A stretch of DNA of 64,000 nucleotides, from positions 64,465,399-64,529,398 of the forward strand of contig NC_079505.1 in assembly GCF_030052815.1 (NCBI RefSeq), written 5' to 3'. Below are positions 1 through 10,918 of the stretch, piece by piece (positions within the stretch are counted from its first letter, which is position 1; each line of letters starts with the position of its first letter). The stretch comes from Hevea brasiliensis. Its lineage: Eukaryota > Streptophyta > Magnoliopsida > Malpighiales > Euphorbiaceae. The translations under genes were made by a program, and so were the position numbers. Below the pieces are notes generated by a model. The model made no database searches. It had not been told where the DNA came from and worked only from the letters and a program-made list of their open reading frames with translations.

Positions 1-754
1 GCAATTAAAATAAGTCCTAAAAATTTACAACTAAATAATGAATATAAAAATCATTAAATTAAATATATTACAAATAGTTATAAAAAATGCAGTCTGTGTG
101 GAATAATAGCATAATTTCTTTACTTTTAATTATTTAGTTTATCTATTTATTATATTTGCACCACTAAGCTTTATGCTTAGCGCGTCACTTTTTGCCACGC
201 GTAGGTACTAGAGACCATAAGAGAGAGCCCAGTAGACCATAGACTAGGATTTTTAGGAGTCCAGATCTACACTTCAGTCCAGTGTCACCATCCTCTACAG
301 TGCATTTTGGTAGGACCGCTAGGCTATATTAGTGTATTTTGTATTTTGTACTTAGATATTAATTTTGTCATGTAAATTATGAACTCATGTAATTATTTAT
401 AAATTATGTAAATTAATGAAAATTAAGTGTTTTATTTATGAATGCGAGTATGATTTTATTTATGTATGGAATGAATGCATTTGTGAGTTTGATATATAAA
501 GATGAAGCATTGAAATTGTGAAAAATTTATATTATTGAGATTATTATTGAGATTTTAAATAGGTGAGGAATCATCAAAATATTAATAAATTAGGGGAAAC
601 TCCATCAGTGTCTCCATTGATTAATTGAACCTAAATAAACAAAATTAAATGTAATCACTAGGAAATGAAATAAGATAAGATAAGATAAGATGCTTTGACA
701 CAGGGTGTGACATGCTTTGCTCGACTACACTGTAGACAGATAAAGAGTGTTACA
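1..754 (+). repeat. Element A 5' LTR, right-hand part
   Basis: Collinear with 56743-57469 of the 3' LTR with a few percent of differences by eye. It ends in TGTTACA at 754, followed by the PBS. It holds a short GATAA run near 673-690 and a stem-loop (CTAAGC at 164-169 with GCTTAG at 175-180) shared by the other LTRs of this window. The LTR 5' end lies outside the window. Confidence 0.92.
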
Positions 755-759
755 TTTAG

Positions 760-771
760 TGGTATCAGTGC
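760..771 (+). promoter_or_regulatory. Element A primer binding site (initiator Met tRNA)
   Basis: TGGTATCAGTGC starts 5 bases after the LTR end. It matches the 3' end of initiator Met tRNA (TGGTATCAGAGC in elements B, E and F) except for one base, probably a post-insertion mutation. Confidence 0.88.
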
Positions 772-883
772 ACGGTTTAGGCATTTTTAGACCTGGATAT
801 AGTATAAACCATGCATTGTATTTGTAAGAGTTAAGGTGACACTAATGCAGATCTATTTATTTTTGGTTATTTTTTGTTAGGAT

Positions 884-2105
884 ATGGATCTGGCATCGCA
901 GAAAGCTATTGAGGAAGAGGTAGAGAGTCATGCTCCACCTATAGCTAAAGCGAAAAGTAGGGGGGAACCTACTGCACCAATGTAAGAGGTACCTATACAG
1001 CCTCAACAGGCTTTATTTCAACAAATGATAGAGTTCTTTAGGCAAATGGCTGGAGCTATTCCATAACCTTAGTAGCCACCACAGAAGTCCCATTTGGAGA
1101 AACTCAGAAAATATGGGGCTATGGATTTTATGGGTAAAAAGGAAGATGACCCTGCAACAGCTGAACATTAGCTAGAAAGGACAAAAAGGGTCCTTCAGTA
1201 GCTCCACTACACCCCAGAGCAGAATTTGGAGGGTGTTGTGTCCCTACTACAGGAGGATGCCTATCAATGGTGTGACACAGTATCAAGGGAGGTGCAACTG
1301 ATTCAGATAACCTAAGATTTCTTCCTTGTGGAGTTCAGGAAGAAATATATCAGTAATGTGTATCTGGAGGAAAGAAGAAGAGAATTTATCAGTTTGAGGC
1401 AAAGACAGTTGTCTGTAACAAAATATGAATGGGAATTTATCAGATTAAGCAGATATGAAAGAGAGATAGTCCCTACAGAAGCAGATCAATGTAGGAGGTT
1501 TGAAGAGGGGCTAAACGACAAAATAAAGCTGCTTATCACAGCCCTGCGGATCACAAACTTTGCATAGTTGGTTGAGGCTACACTGAAAGTTGAGAGGGTC
1601 AGAATAAATGAACAGAGTAGAAGAGACAGGCAGCAAAAAAGGGTTTAAGGTTGGACTAGTTCCTCCTCTGCACCTAGTATGAAGTTCAAAGGCCCCCAGG
1701 CTTAGGGCCATAGCCAGACATAAAGTCAGGGCCAGTCACAGAGGCCCAAATCTCAGTTTACACTTAGGAGAGGCCAGTCACTCCATCAGTGGGCTGCTCT
1801 CCAGGGACGGTGTTTAGGGGACCAGCCCCAGCAGTTTCTTAGCGTGTCCACACTATTATAAGTGGCATAGAGGTGAACGTTGGTGACTGACTGGAGGATG
1901 TTTCCAGTGTGGATTTACTGAGCATCAAATAAAAGATTGCCCATGGAGGAATACTACAGCTACTCCAGTACAAACAGACAAACCTACCCCTACAGCTCAA
2001 AAGGGTAGAAGACCAGGTAAATCTAAGGTAGTTGGTACTTAACAGAGGCCTGCATTAGAATCAGTTGAGAGGCCAGAGGCAAGGGCACCAACCAGGGCAT
2101 ATGCA
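884..2105 (+). pseudogene. gag: Element A gag (broken)
   Basis: The ATG at 884 starts MDLASQKAIEEE, parallel to the start of gag in element B. A stop follows about 33 codons later and more stops interrupt the rest. The capsid-type Retrotrans_gag region is readable from about 1085 (KLRKYGAMDF) to 1565; the longest open piece, 1328-1567, includes KKYISNVYLEERRREF. A CCHC zinc knuckle with normal spacing lies at 1909-1950 (CFQCGFTEHQIKDC). Gag would build the cytoplasmic virus-like particle and bind RNA. Several stops fall where element B has CAG or TGG, so they look like C-to-T decay. Family call is firm; protein is dead. Confidence 0.85.
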
Positions 2106-2460
2106 ATGAGGGCACAAGAGGAGCAGGATGCTTCGAATGTCATCAGTGGTATGTTTTTACTTTATGATATGCCTGTGCATGCATTGGTGGATCCAGGATC
2201 CACTCATTCATACATTTGCATTAAGTTACCCGTGGAAAGGAGAATTCAAGTAGAAGAAAGTGACCAAGATATCCTAGTCACTAACCCACTAGGCCATAGT
2301 GTGGTGATAAATAAAGTGTACAGAGGTTACCCATTGAGGATTTAGGGATATGAGTTCTCGGCAGACCTAATTGAATTACCCTTCCACGAGTTTGATGTCA
2401 TCCTTGGGATGGATTGGCTATCACATCATCAAGCAATAGTGAATTGTAGATTGAAGAGGA
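2106..2460 (+). pseudogene. Element A aspartic protease
   Basis: The retropepsin-like domain follows the gag knuckle. The active-site motif reads LVDPGSTHSYI, the plant gypsy form of D-S/T-G, so the catalytic Asp is kept. The C-terminal motif is [13 protein letters not shown] stop (TAG at 2342) separates the two halves; the same codon in B encodes Gln (CAA), so this is decay. The enzyme would cleave the Gag-Pol polyprotein. It corresponds to the region that D interrupts in element B. Confidence 0.85.
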
Positions 2461-3365
2461 TTACACTGAAAACTCCTAAAAATGATGAGATTATTGTTGT
2501 GGGGGAAAGGACAGATTTTCTATCTAATGTCATCTTAGCCACTGTTGTAAGGAAATTGATGAGAAAAGGTTATGAAGCCTATCTGGCGCATGTTGTTGAT
2601 ACCAGAAAGGCTAAATCTAGTCTTTGTGACATTCCCACTGTATGTAACTTCGCTGATGTATTCCCTGAGGAGTTGCCTGGTTTGCCACTAGAAAGGGAAA
2701 TAGAATTTGCTATTGAGGTAATGCTGAGTACAGCACCGATTTCAATTGCTCCTTATAGGATGGCACCCATTGAATTGAAGGAGTTGAAAATTCTGTTGCA
2801 GGAGTTACTGGATAAGGGGTTTATAAGCCCCAGTGTGTCACCATGGGGAGCTCCGGTGCTATTTGTGAAAAAGAAGGATGGGACCTTGAGGTTATGCATT
2901 GATTACCGACAGCTAAATAAAGTAACTATGAAGAACAAGTACCCATTGCCTACAATTGATAATCTGTTTCATCAATTAAAAGGAGCAGGTGTATTTTCTA
3001 AGATTGATCTCAGATCAGGGTATCATCAGCTGAGGGTAAAGGATGCAGATGTGGCAAAGACTGCATTCAGGACTCGGTATGGGCATTATGAATTTTTTGT
3101 GATGCCGTTTGGATTGATAAATGCACCAGCAGCTTTCATGGACCTTATGAACCATATCTTTTATACATACTTAGAACGGTTTATAGCGGTCTTTATTAAT
3201 AATATCCTAGTGTATTCCAAGAACAGAAAGTAGCATGATAAGCATTTAAGAATTATTTTGCAGACCCTAAGAGAGAAGAAGTTATATGCTAAATTGTCCA
3301 AGTGTGAATTCTAGTTAAATGAGATTACTTTCCTTAGACACATAGTATCAACTGATGGAATTAGA
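2461..3365 (+). pseudogene. Element A reverse transcriptase
   Basis: A linker ([20 protein letters not shown]) leads to RT. Visible motifs: PYRMAP, the fingers motif [35 protein letters not shown] (first catalytic Asp), and [12 protein letters not shown]. The catalytic box reads [10 protein letters not shown] where functional relatives, including element B, have FIDD, so both catalytic Asp residues are now Asn. That abolishes activity even without the stops at 3231 and near 3313. Two independent Asp-to-Asn codon changes (GAT to AAT) are G-to-A transitions. Membership in the chromovirus RT family is certain. Confidence 0.9.
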
Positions 3366-4088
3366 GTGGATCCCAAGAAGATTGAAGCGATAATGGAATG
3401 GAAGCCTCCCAGAAATGCAACTAAAGTTAGAAGTTTTTTGGGACTAGCTGGGTATTACAGAAGGTTTGTGAAGAGGTTTTCTTTGATAACGGCTCCACTG
3501 ACCAAGTTACTGAAAAAGAATGTAAAATTTGACTGGAATGATAAGTGTCAAGCTAGTTTTGAGAGGTTAAAGGCTATGTTGACAGAGGCACTAGTATTAA
3601 CACAACCAATATTTGGGAAGGACTTTGTGGTCTACAGTGATGCTTCTCACAATGGGCTAGAGTGTGTTCTGATGCAAGAAGGGAAAGTGGTCGCCTATGC
3701 TTCCAGACAGTTAAGACCACATGAAAAGAACCATCCTACCCATGATCTGGAGTTAGCAGTAATTATTTTTGCATTAAAAAAATGGAGGCACTATTTGTAT
3801 GGTGAAAAGTGCTACATATACATAGACCACAATAGTCTGAAGTACTTGCCAACCCAGAAGGAGCTTAACCTTAAACAGAGACGATGGATTGAGTTCCTGA
3901 AGGACTATGATTGTGTGATAGATTATCATCCTGGGAAGGCAAATGTGGTTACTAATGCTCTGAGTAGGAAGTCCATTACAGCTTTGAGATCCTTAAATGC
4001 CCATTTATCTTTAGGTCAGGATGGAACTATTTTGGCTAAGTTGTAAGTAAAGCCAAACCTGCTATAGCAGATACAGGAGGGACAGAAG
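3366..4088 (+). pseudogene. Element A RT connection and RNase H
   Basis: This covers the RT thumb/connection ([19 protein letters not shown]) and the RNase H domain. RNase H motifs: [17 protein letters not shown] (first Asp kept), [20 protein letters not shown] (Glu kept), [12 protein letters not shown] (Asp kept), and near the end VTNALSRKS, where relatives have VADALSR, so the last Asp is replaced by Asn. The domain would degrade the RNA strand during cDNA synthesis. The 226-codon stretch 3366-4046 is open; a stop follows at 4044. Confidence 0.9.
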
Positions 4089-4754
4089 ATGGATGAGAAA
4101 TTAATGATTGTTATGGGCAGAATCACAGAAGGGAAGAAAACTGAATATGAGGTGAAAAAGGATGGGTGCTTATACTACAAGGAAAGAGTATGTGTACCAG
4201 ATGATAGGGAATTGAATACAAGCATTCTGAAAGAGGCATACAACAATGTTTATGCTATGCACCTAGGAAGTACTAAAATGTACCATGATTTGAAGCCTCA
4301 TTATTGGTGGCCTGGTATGAAGAAGGATATAGCTGACTATATGACAAGATGCTTGACATGTCAATAGATCAAGGCAGCGCACCAAGTTCCATCAGGTTTA
4401 TTGTAGCCCATAAGCATACCTGAATGGAAGTGGGATAGGGTCACCATGGATTTTATTAGTGGTTTACCTCTCTCCCAGAAGAAACGTGATGGAGTATGAG
4501 TGATAGTGGACAGATTAACCAAATCAGCGCACTTTCTGCTAGTTTGAACTGACTATTCACTGGAGAAGCTAACAAAGTTGCGTATTAGTGAGATAGTTAG
4601 ACTAGATGGAATTCTAATTTTCATTATATCTGATAGAGACCCGAGGTTCACATCCAGATTTTGGAAGAAGTTACAGGAAACCTTGGGTGCACAACTTCAT
4701 TATAGCACGGCTTTTCATCCTCAAACGGATGGATAGTCAGAACGGATGATTCAG
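4089..4754 (+). pseudogene. Element A integrase, HHCC finger and catalytic core (first coding part)
   Basis: The N-terminal HHCC finger is intact in 4089-4367 (HLGSTKMYHDL, then CLTC). The core follows with stops: TMDFISGLP holds the first Asp, [10 protein letters not shown] the second, and the third acidic residue lies in the SERMIQ context just before 4754. A stop replaces the Gln before Ser-Glu-Arg (TAG at 4736; element B has CAG). The coding phase stops at CAG 4752-4754, where an intron-like segment begins. Integrase would insert the cDNA into the genome. Confidence 0.87.
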
Positions 4755-4828
4755 GTAAACCTTAAAACTTAATGAATTATTATAAATATTAAATTGAAAT
4801 GACAGTAATAACATGAAGTATGTGATAG
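4755..4828 (+). other. Intron-like 74-bp interruption in integrase of A
   Basis: The segment begins GTAAAC and ends ATAG; the flanking codons CAG and GTG join in frame to give ...MIQ then VLEDM, the usual uninterrupted gypsy integrase sequence. Element B has a matching 72-bp segment at the identical position. Read through, it brings an in-frame stop (TAA) six codons after the Gln. It is AT-rich, as plant introns are. Splicing itself cannot be shown here. Confidence 0.72.
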
Positions 4829-5148
4829 GTGCTTGAGGATATGCTAAGGAGTTGTGTCATAGAGTTTGAGGGAAGGTGGGACAGATACCTCCCACTGGCA
4901 GAATTTGCTTATAACAATAGCTATCAAGCTAGTACTCAGATGGCTCCTTATGAAGCTTTATATGGGAGGAAGTGCAGAACACCGCTGTGTTGGATAGAAC
5001 TTGGTGAAGACAAGACTGTGGGACTAGACTTGATAAAACAGAATAAGGAAAAGATTAAATTGATAAAAGCTAACTTGAAAGCTGTCTCCGATAGACAGAA
5101 ATCATATGCTGACTTGAAGAGAAAAGACATAGAATATGAGGTTGGCGA
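4829..5148 (+). pseudogene. Element A integrase, second coding part
   Basis: The open frame reads LEDMLRSCVIEF, then the conserved FAYNNSYQASTQMAPYEALY and the start of the integrase C-terminal (GPY/F) region. It is cut at GAGGTTGGCGA by insertion of element C; the same frame resumes at 53938. The 5 bases before C (5144-5148, GGCGA) form one copy of the target duplication. Confidence 0.9.
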
Positions 5149-5575
5149 TGTCGCAAAGGTTTTTCCGTCGTCGGATGAATTCTCATAGAAGTGGGAAAAA
5201 TGAGGAGTCGCCACTTTAATTTTGAGGGAAATTAAAGAAAACCATTTGTAAAAATAAAAATCTACTTTGAAAATAGAGATTCTAGGTTCGGGGTCTGTAT
5301 ACAGGTGGGGAAGGTGTTAGGCACCCCACCTCGTCCCTCAACGAGGGTATGCAGATTTAATGTTATGCTCTTATAAGTTGATAATTTAGGGGATAGAATG
5401 ATGATGTTAATCCTTTGTATGAATAAACGGAATATTTGATATTTCACTGCTTAGGGTTACCCAAGAACACGAGTACATGAGATGACCCTTCAGTGAATAG
5501 GTGTTGTGTAATGGATTTTGTTGGAGGTTAATTTGAATACTGAAGTTGTGATATTTTAGTTTGAATTTAAGCTAA

Positions 5576-6220
5576 GAGAATTTGGGTAAGAATTCTCTCC
5601 CGATCTCTTATGTATTCTGTTAAAATACAGCGAATTTCGAGTAAGAACTCTCCCCTGATCCCTACATGTTTTATTTTTTAAGATTTTTGCAGAGAATTCG
5701 GGTAAGAACTCTCCTCTGATCTCTTAGTGTTAAGAATTTAAGTTGAGAACTCGAGTAAGAACTCTCCCCTGATCTCTTAGTGTATTAAGAATTTAAGTTG
5801 AGTATTCGGGTAAGAACTCTCCCCCGATCTCATAGTGTATTAAGAATTTAAGTTGAGAACTCGGGTAAGAACTCTCCCCCGATCTCTTAGTGTATTAAGA
5901 ATTTAAGTTCAGAACCCGGGTAAGAACTCTCCCCCGATCTCTTAGTGTATTAAGAATTTAAGTTGAGAACTCGGATAAGAAATCTCCCCCCATCTCTTAG
6001 CGTTAAGAATTTAAGTTGAGAACTCGGGTAAGAAATCTCCCCCTATCTCTTAGTGTTAAGAATTTAAGTTGAGAACTTGGGTAAGAACTCTCTCCCGATC
6101 TCTTAATGTCTTTCGTTAAAGATTAGACTGAGTTCAGGTAAGAACTTTCTCCTGATCTCTTAATATGTTGCGTAAAAAAATTAGGTTGAGTTCGGGTAAG
6201 AACTCTCTTCGGATCTCTTC
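5576..6220. repeat. Tandem array of about 51-55 bp units in element C 3' LTR
   Basis: Around 11 units share the pattern AAGAATTTAAGTTGAGAACT, CGGGTAAGAACTCTCCCCC, then GATCTCTTAGTG(TATT). Units differ mainly by presence of TATT (55 or 51 bp) and point changes; outer units are more diverged. The other LTR carries the same array. Confidence 0.88.
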
Positions 6221-7272
6221 ATTTATTTGTTAGAATGGAATTTTATAAGAACTTTGAATTAAGGATTTAGGTAAAGGGTCCTTCTTGACCCCTTTTGCGA
6301 AGTACCGAAGGTGCAGGAAACCCGTGTAAAACTTTTCCTAGCCTATGGGACCATATAACTAGATGGTGGATAAAGACCGAACTCTTTGCCGATCTTCCGC
6401 ATGATCGTTTTATCAGAACTCTTTGATTTGCGACATCCGATCTCTTTTTAGTCGCTTGCCCGGGATCTGAACTTATCTTGATTCCCGATCTATCGTATTA
6501 TCGCCTGGGTTCATTCTGAGGTCCAATCTCATTACTTATTTGTTTGATCTAATCTTGTTTCCAACCTATTCGACCTTTGCTACGCCTATCTTCCTTTATC
6601 ATTTTTCATTTATTCAGACAGAAAAACTTTCATGTTAAAGTACTCTTGCCTATATTCTTTAGAGTATTTACAAGTCGTCGATGACTCAAACGTCTACTCT
6701 CGAAAGGAATGAAAACTATGTAACGATAAATGGGGTTTACGAGTGAATAAAAAAAGAAGGCACAAGAAATAACTACGGGCCTAGATAACATATTCTAAGA
6801 TTTAGTGTGACTGGATATAAAAGAAACTTTAAAAGAAAAATAGAGAAAACAAACCAAAGGGATTCAACAAAATGACAGTTTAGACGCTTACTTATGGAAA
6901 GTTGAGGAGACAGGCGAGCTGACCCCGGTATCCATAAATCTTGGAGAGGAGGAAGTTGACGGCTGAAGGACTTAAGCTTACCTGAGGTAATGAGAATAGA
7001 TTGGAACGAAGTTGAGCTCGGAGGGTAATGCACAGATATTATGGCGGTGGGAATGAGGCAGAGTGAAGATGGTTTCACATCGTAGTGCACAGGAACTGAA
7101 AATGAAATTCTCAGGATTTGGAGCTCCTTTTGATGAAATACTTCAGAAAAGTGGTTTCTAAAGTTTCTCAACACTTTGAAAGCTCTGGATAATAAGTAGC
7201 AAGACTGAATCAAAGTCCAGAGTCTTTCCACGATAATCACCAGCTTCTCCTCTCTACAATGTTGCATGTAAG

Positions 7273-7280
7273 TATTTATA
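7273..7280 (-). promoter_or_regulatory. Probable TATA box of element C (3' LTR copy)
   Basis: On the minus strand the motif is CCTATAAATACTT. It is kept in the other LTR at 40148-40155. A start about 30 bases downstream would put R-U5 at roughly 5149-7245 and U3, with the antisense unit, at 7245-10800. Inferred from sequence only. Confidence 0.55.
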
Positions 7281-8131
7281 GGGTTTGGGTGTCCAAAATG
7301 AAAGGTCAAGATCTTATTAGGGGGAAACGGAAGGCTAAGATTCAAAAGGACATAATCTGATGTCTGAGAATTAAAGAGAATCAAAATTGAGGGTCGGGAT
7401 TCCGTTCAGCATATCTGTCCTTTCTCCTCTTAATCCAAAGGTCAAGGGTCTTACCTTACGAAATGGATCCAAAGGCTGGGAATAAAAGGCGTTGAATCTG
7501 TCATCTGTTTTTAATCTAAGGGCTCTAGATCCATCCTTACAATTATAATCAATGGTGTAAATCGGGATGTACAGGGCTGCTTTAACCGTTTTGGCGTCTG
7601 ATGGCTAGGAGGGTGTCCTTGCAAATGAGATGTGTGGTGAGGATCTGATCATGCCTACAATGCTTTAACTAACTTGGATCTAACAGTGGGGGAAGCTAAT
7701 AGAAGGCCATGATATGTAGTGATTCAACTCCCTGAGTTCTCCAAACTTATGGGCCATTCCTTACTTTTCTTATCTTCCCATTATGACCAACCCCTTTTTA
7801 GGGTCATCATTCTGATCTCTATTTCTTACATCGGGTCCCTTCTTATTTCTCGATCTCTCTCATTCCTAATCTTTCCCCTCTATCTAACTTGCCTTGGTTA
7901 TTTTTTCGATCTCTGATAAGTGTACTCGATCTGATTCCTAGACGAATCGCCATTCACCGATCCGTGGTTTTAGAAATTTGTTCAATCCGATGACCTTAGT
8001 TGACCGATCTCATTTATCCGATTTTTTTTACTATGTTTCTGGAACCTTCTTGTGATGTGTCAAAGAGGCAGCCCGATCACGCTAACCGATGCATCACTTG
8101 GGACTTCGTGAGCATTTAATGCTCAGATGGG

Positions 8132-8139
8132 TATAAATT
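8132..8139 (+). promoter_or_regulatory. TATA box of the antisense LTR gene (3' LTR copy)
   Basis: GTATAAATTGGGG lies about 165 bases before the ATG at 8298. The copy in the other LTR (51259-51268) is the better consensus, TATAAATAGGGG. It points opposite to the element's own transcription. Confidence 0.55.
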
Positions 8140-8297
8140 GGGGAAAGGTGAGTCATTTGTTTCCTTATGTCATTTTCAGACCTTTCCTTAGCAATTTCAA
8201 CACTTCCTCTCACTTTCTAAAGTTTTCAGGCACCAATTCACAGTCCGGTAAGGGTTTTGATCTTTTCTCGGTTAATTTTCCTTTTTATTTTGTGAAA

Positions 8298-10153
8298 ATG
8301 AGTGGTTCTGAGGGTCAGAGAGCTGCGATCCAGCCTTCAGTCAATATTTCGTGGACTTCAAAAGAAGGCGACGTGACTAGACCAGCGGACGATCCAGCAC
8401 AGCCTTCATTCTGGTTACTAGTCTGGCTACTAGACTGAAGCGAGGAACGTCTTCGAGAAAGGAAAACCTGCCAGTTGATGAGCTGCTGTCAGTCTTGAGA
8501 GAAACCGATCTCCAATCCATAAGTCAGGAGTACAATCTGTGGATCGACTCTTTTGAACTGTTCAAATGCCATGGCGTTCTTCGGGCCGATCACTTCTTTG
8601 AAGAAGGTGATCTTATCATAGTGTACGAGGAGCAACCGAAGGTCGGGCTCCATTTTCCCTTAGATGGATTTTACAAGGCCGTCCTAAAGTTTCACCATGT
8701 CTCGGCAGCTCAAGTGCATCCGAACTCCTAGCGGACTTTAGTAGCCTTCAGAGGCCTCTGCCGAGCCAAGAGACTAGAGCCCATGGTTAAGGTCTTTGCC
8801 AAGCTGCATAGGTTTTCCAAAGAAAGGATGATGAATTTTGGTTTTTTCAGGCAAAGCCGAACTGTGGGCTTTTCACCGATCTCCCTTCTTCGCTGAAGAA
8901 CTAGAAGGATTGGTTTTTCATCCTTAAGAGTAAGGATCGACACGGCTTTGAGGGGATCCCACATAATTAGAATTATTTAGTCCCCCAACTCCCTAAGAAG
9001 CTTGCTTTAAATAAAGATGAAGATGCCATGGTGAAGGAATTAAAAACTCAGGCGGCCACCCATAAATGTTCATGCTTAGATGCGGTGATGGCCGAACTGA
9101 AATAGTGGATGATGCTGCTGATCTCTGTCGAAGATTACAAGCTTCAACTTTTTGACCTCGATCCTACTACCAGTACAATTCTGATCTCTAGTCTCTTAAC
9201 CTTAGCGAACTCACTGACTTCTTCTTTGTGCAGGTATGGCAGGTGGTGACGCTACTAAAGAGAGCCGCAAGTGAAAGAGGCAGGCCTCCCAAAAGGTACG
9301 AGCGATGAAGGAGGCCATTGCCACCACTGCTTAGACACCTCGCTAAGACTTGGTAGAAGTACTGAGCTCTCCTCCTCGACCTCAGGAGCAGCCGATCTCA
9401 GAAGTAGAGGTAGTCATCTCTCCTCCTCAGAAGATCGAATGTCCGCCTCTTCCAATCTCTTCCAATGTAGAAGGGGAGTCTTCTGGCCCTACTGTTAGAA
9501 CACTCTCCCGAGGGGCTCAACTCCTTATCCAATCGCTGGAAAGGAACTATTCCACCCGAGGGAATCCTGGTCTAGCCAAGGTCATGGGCGCTTCCATCTG
9601 CTTCTAAAAAGATCAGGACCGATTGGCTGAGGAGAGTATTGATAATATTTAAACTCAGAAAATGAGTTTAGGCTTGGAGGCTATTGCAAACCAACACGTG
9701 ATCATAGAAAAAGCTCACGTCTTAAGGAAGGAGATTCTTAAGGCGATCCAGGATGCATCAGCTGAAAAGACTCAGCTCTCCTCTACCAATGATTACATCA
9801 CCAAACTGGAAGATCGGGTGAAGTATTGCGAAGAGAGGATAACTAAAGTGGATCAGGAACTTGAAGTCTCCCGGGCTGGTCGATCTGTCGATCTCGCTCA
9901 TTTTTCTAAGGAACTTCGGGCGAAAGAGGAGGACCTCCAAGCGAAGGAGGAGGAAACCATTATAAAAGAGGCTGGGGCATATGTGAACATCCATAATGAC
10001 CTCCAGTCCAAACTATAGAAGCGTTATCCTGAGGAGGACTTTTCCTGGATTGATAAGCTCATCCCAGAGGCTAAAGAGGACAGCGATGAAGAGCCCGAGG
10101 GTGAGGAGAGAGATGTAACTAGGGCGCAGGGTGGAGAAGACCCCCCTCGCTAA
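8298..10153 (+). pseudogene. Antisense gene-like unit in the LTR of C (3' LTR copy), 'putative gypsy type transposon' family with coiled coil
   Basis: The ATG in AAAATGAGTGG starts MSGSEGQRAA. After a frameshift near 8385 the frame continues with VLRETDLQSISQEYNLWIDS, FEEGDLIIVYEE, FPLDGFYKAVLKFHHVS and AQVHPNS, then a TAG at 8729 where the other copy has TGG. This pattern (FPL..FY..VL.., Q.HPNSWR, then LPSS.K.WKDRFF) resembles the plant 'putative gypsy type transposon' domain. A second block after TTCTTCTTTGTGCAG at about 9228 carries a Pro/Ser-rich stretch, a heptad-rich coiled coil (about 9662-10015) and an acidic tail ending at TAA 10151. Frameshifts and stops make this copy dead. Function unknown; it is not gag or pol. 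Confidence 0.72.
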
Positions 10154-10800
10154 TTGACTTGTATATATTTTTATTTTTTGAAATGAATTGAAGTCTTTTA
10201 TGTTCAATTTCTTGATGAGATCAGAAAGCATCCAAACTAAACTGTCTGAGTACTTAATTGATTGAATGTAGTTGAACATTAAACTTGAGAGCGATTATTA
10301 ATCAAAAGATAAGAGATCGGAAAAATATTACACGCGAACATGAGATCGGACTGAGCCATGACTAAATACCGGATGGAACTTTAGAATATTATAATTGCAA
10401 AGATTTGACACTGACTTTAACTTTTAAGGTCGGAAGCATTATTAGACTGGATAAAAACCTTAACTTCATTTTGAGGAATATCTGGGGAATTCACAACGGA
10501 GGCCCGATCACAACATTAGTCAAATGAAATTCTGCGATATTTGCACATAGAGGGATCGAAGAACAACAGCAGGCAAGGTTAGATGATCCAAAGACCCATT
10601 ATTGACTTGAACTCATCTGATAAAGACCAGGAGGTTGGAAAGCAATTTATCTTGAGTGTGAGATCGATTTGTTCTAGGGACGAGTGATCAGTAAGTTCGG
10701 AAAAGCTACCTGTGATTGGGACATCGGTCGAGAACAGATAATAAAGCTTCAATTTTAAGAGATCCTTGCCTTCAAAGGTCGGCCATATATGATGTCTACA

Positions 10801-10815
10801 GCTGCCCCTCTTTAC
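10801..10815 (-). promoter_or_regulatory. Element C polypurine tract
   Basis: On the minus strand GTAAAGAGGGGCAGC directly precedes the 3' LTR, the position and style of the Ogre plus-strand primer. Confidence 0.8.
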
Positions 10816-10918
10816 ATAATTTCTATTAAAGAGAATGAAATTCTGTTGTATAGGAATTATGTAAAGATTCAGAGCCATATTTTGAGCGGCTAGGATATTA
10901 GAACCAAAGATCAATAAG

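Larger units (their letters stand above)
5149..10800 (-). repeat. Element C 3' LTR (5.65 kb)
   Basis: Starts TGTCGCAAAGG on the plus strand and ends GATGTCTACA next to the PPT. It matches 38089-40549 plus 50799-53932 along its whole length. It holds a tandem array (5576-6220), a minus-strand TATA box (7273-7280) that probably drives the element, and an antisense gene-like unit (8132-10153). In the element's own direction the antisense unit lies in U3 and the array in R-U5. Confidence 0.92.

Noticed and set aside
5576..6220. CRISPR-like regular repeats
   Set aside because: The units are head-to-tail tandem repeats without unique spacers and lie in a plant LTR.
9271..9498. Ser-rich frame (also 52365-52628) beginning at a tempting ATG
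   Set aside because: It overlaps the antisense unit in a different frame from the one that continues into the coiled coil, so it is an out-of-frame reading.
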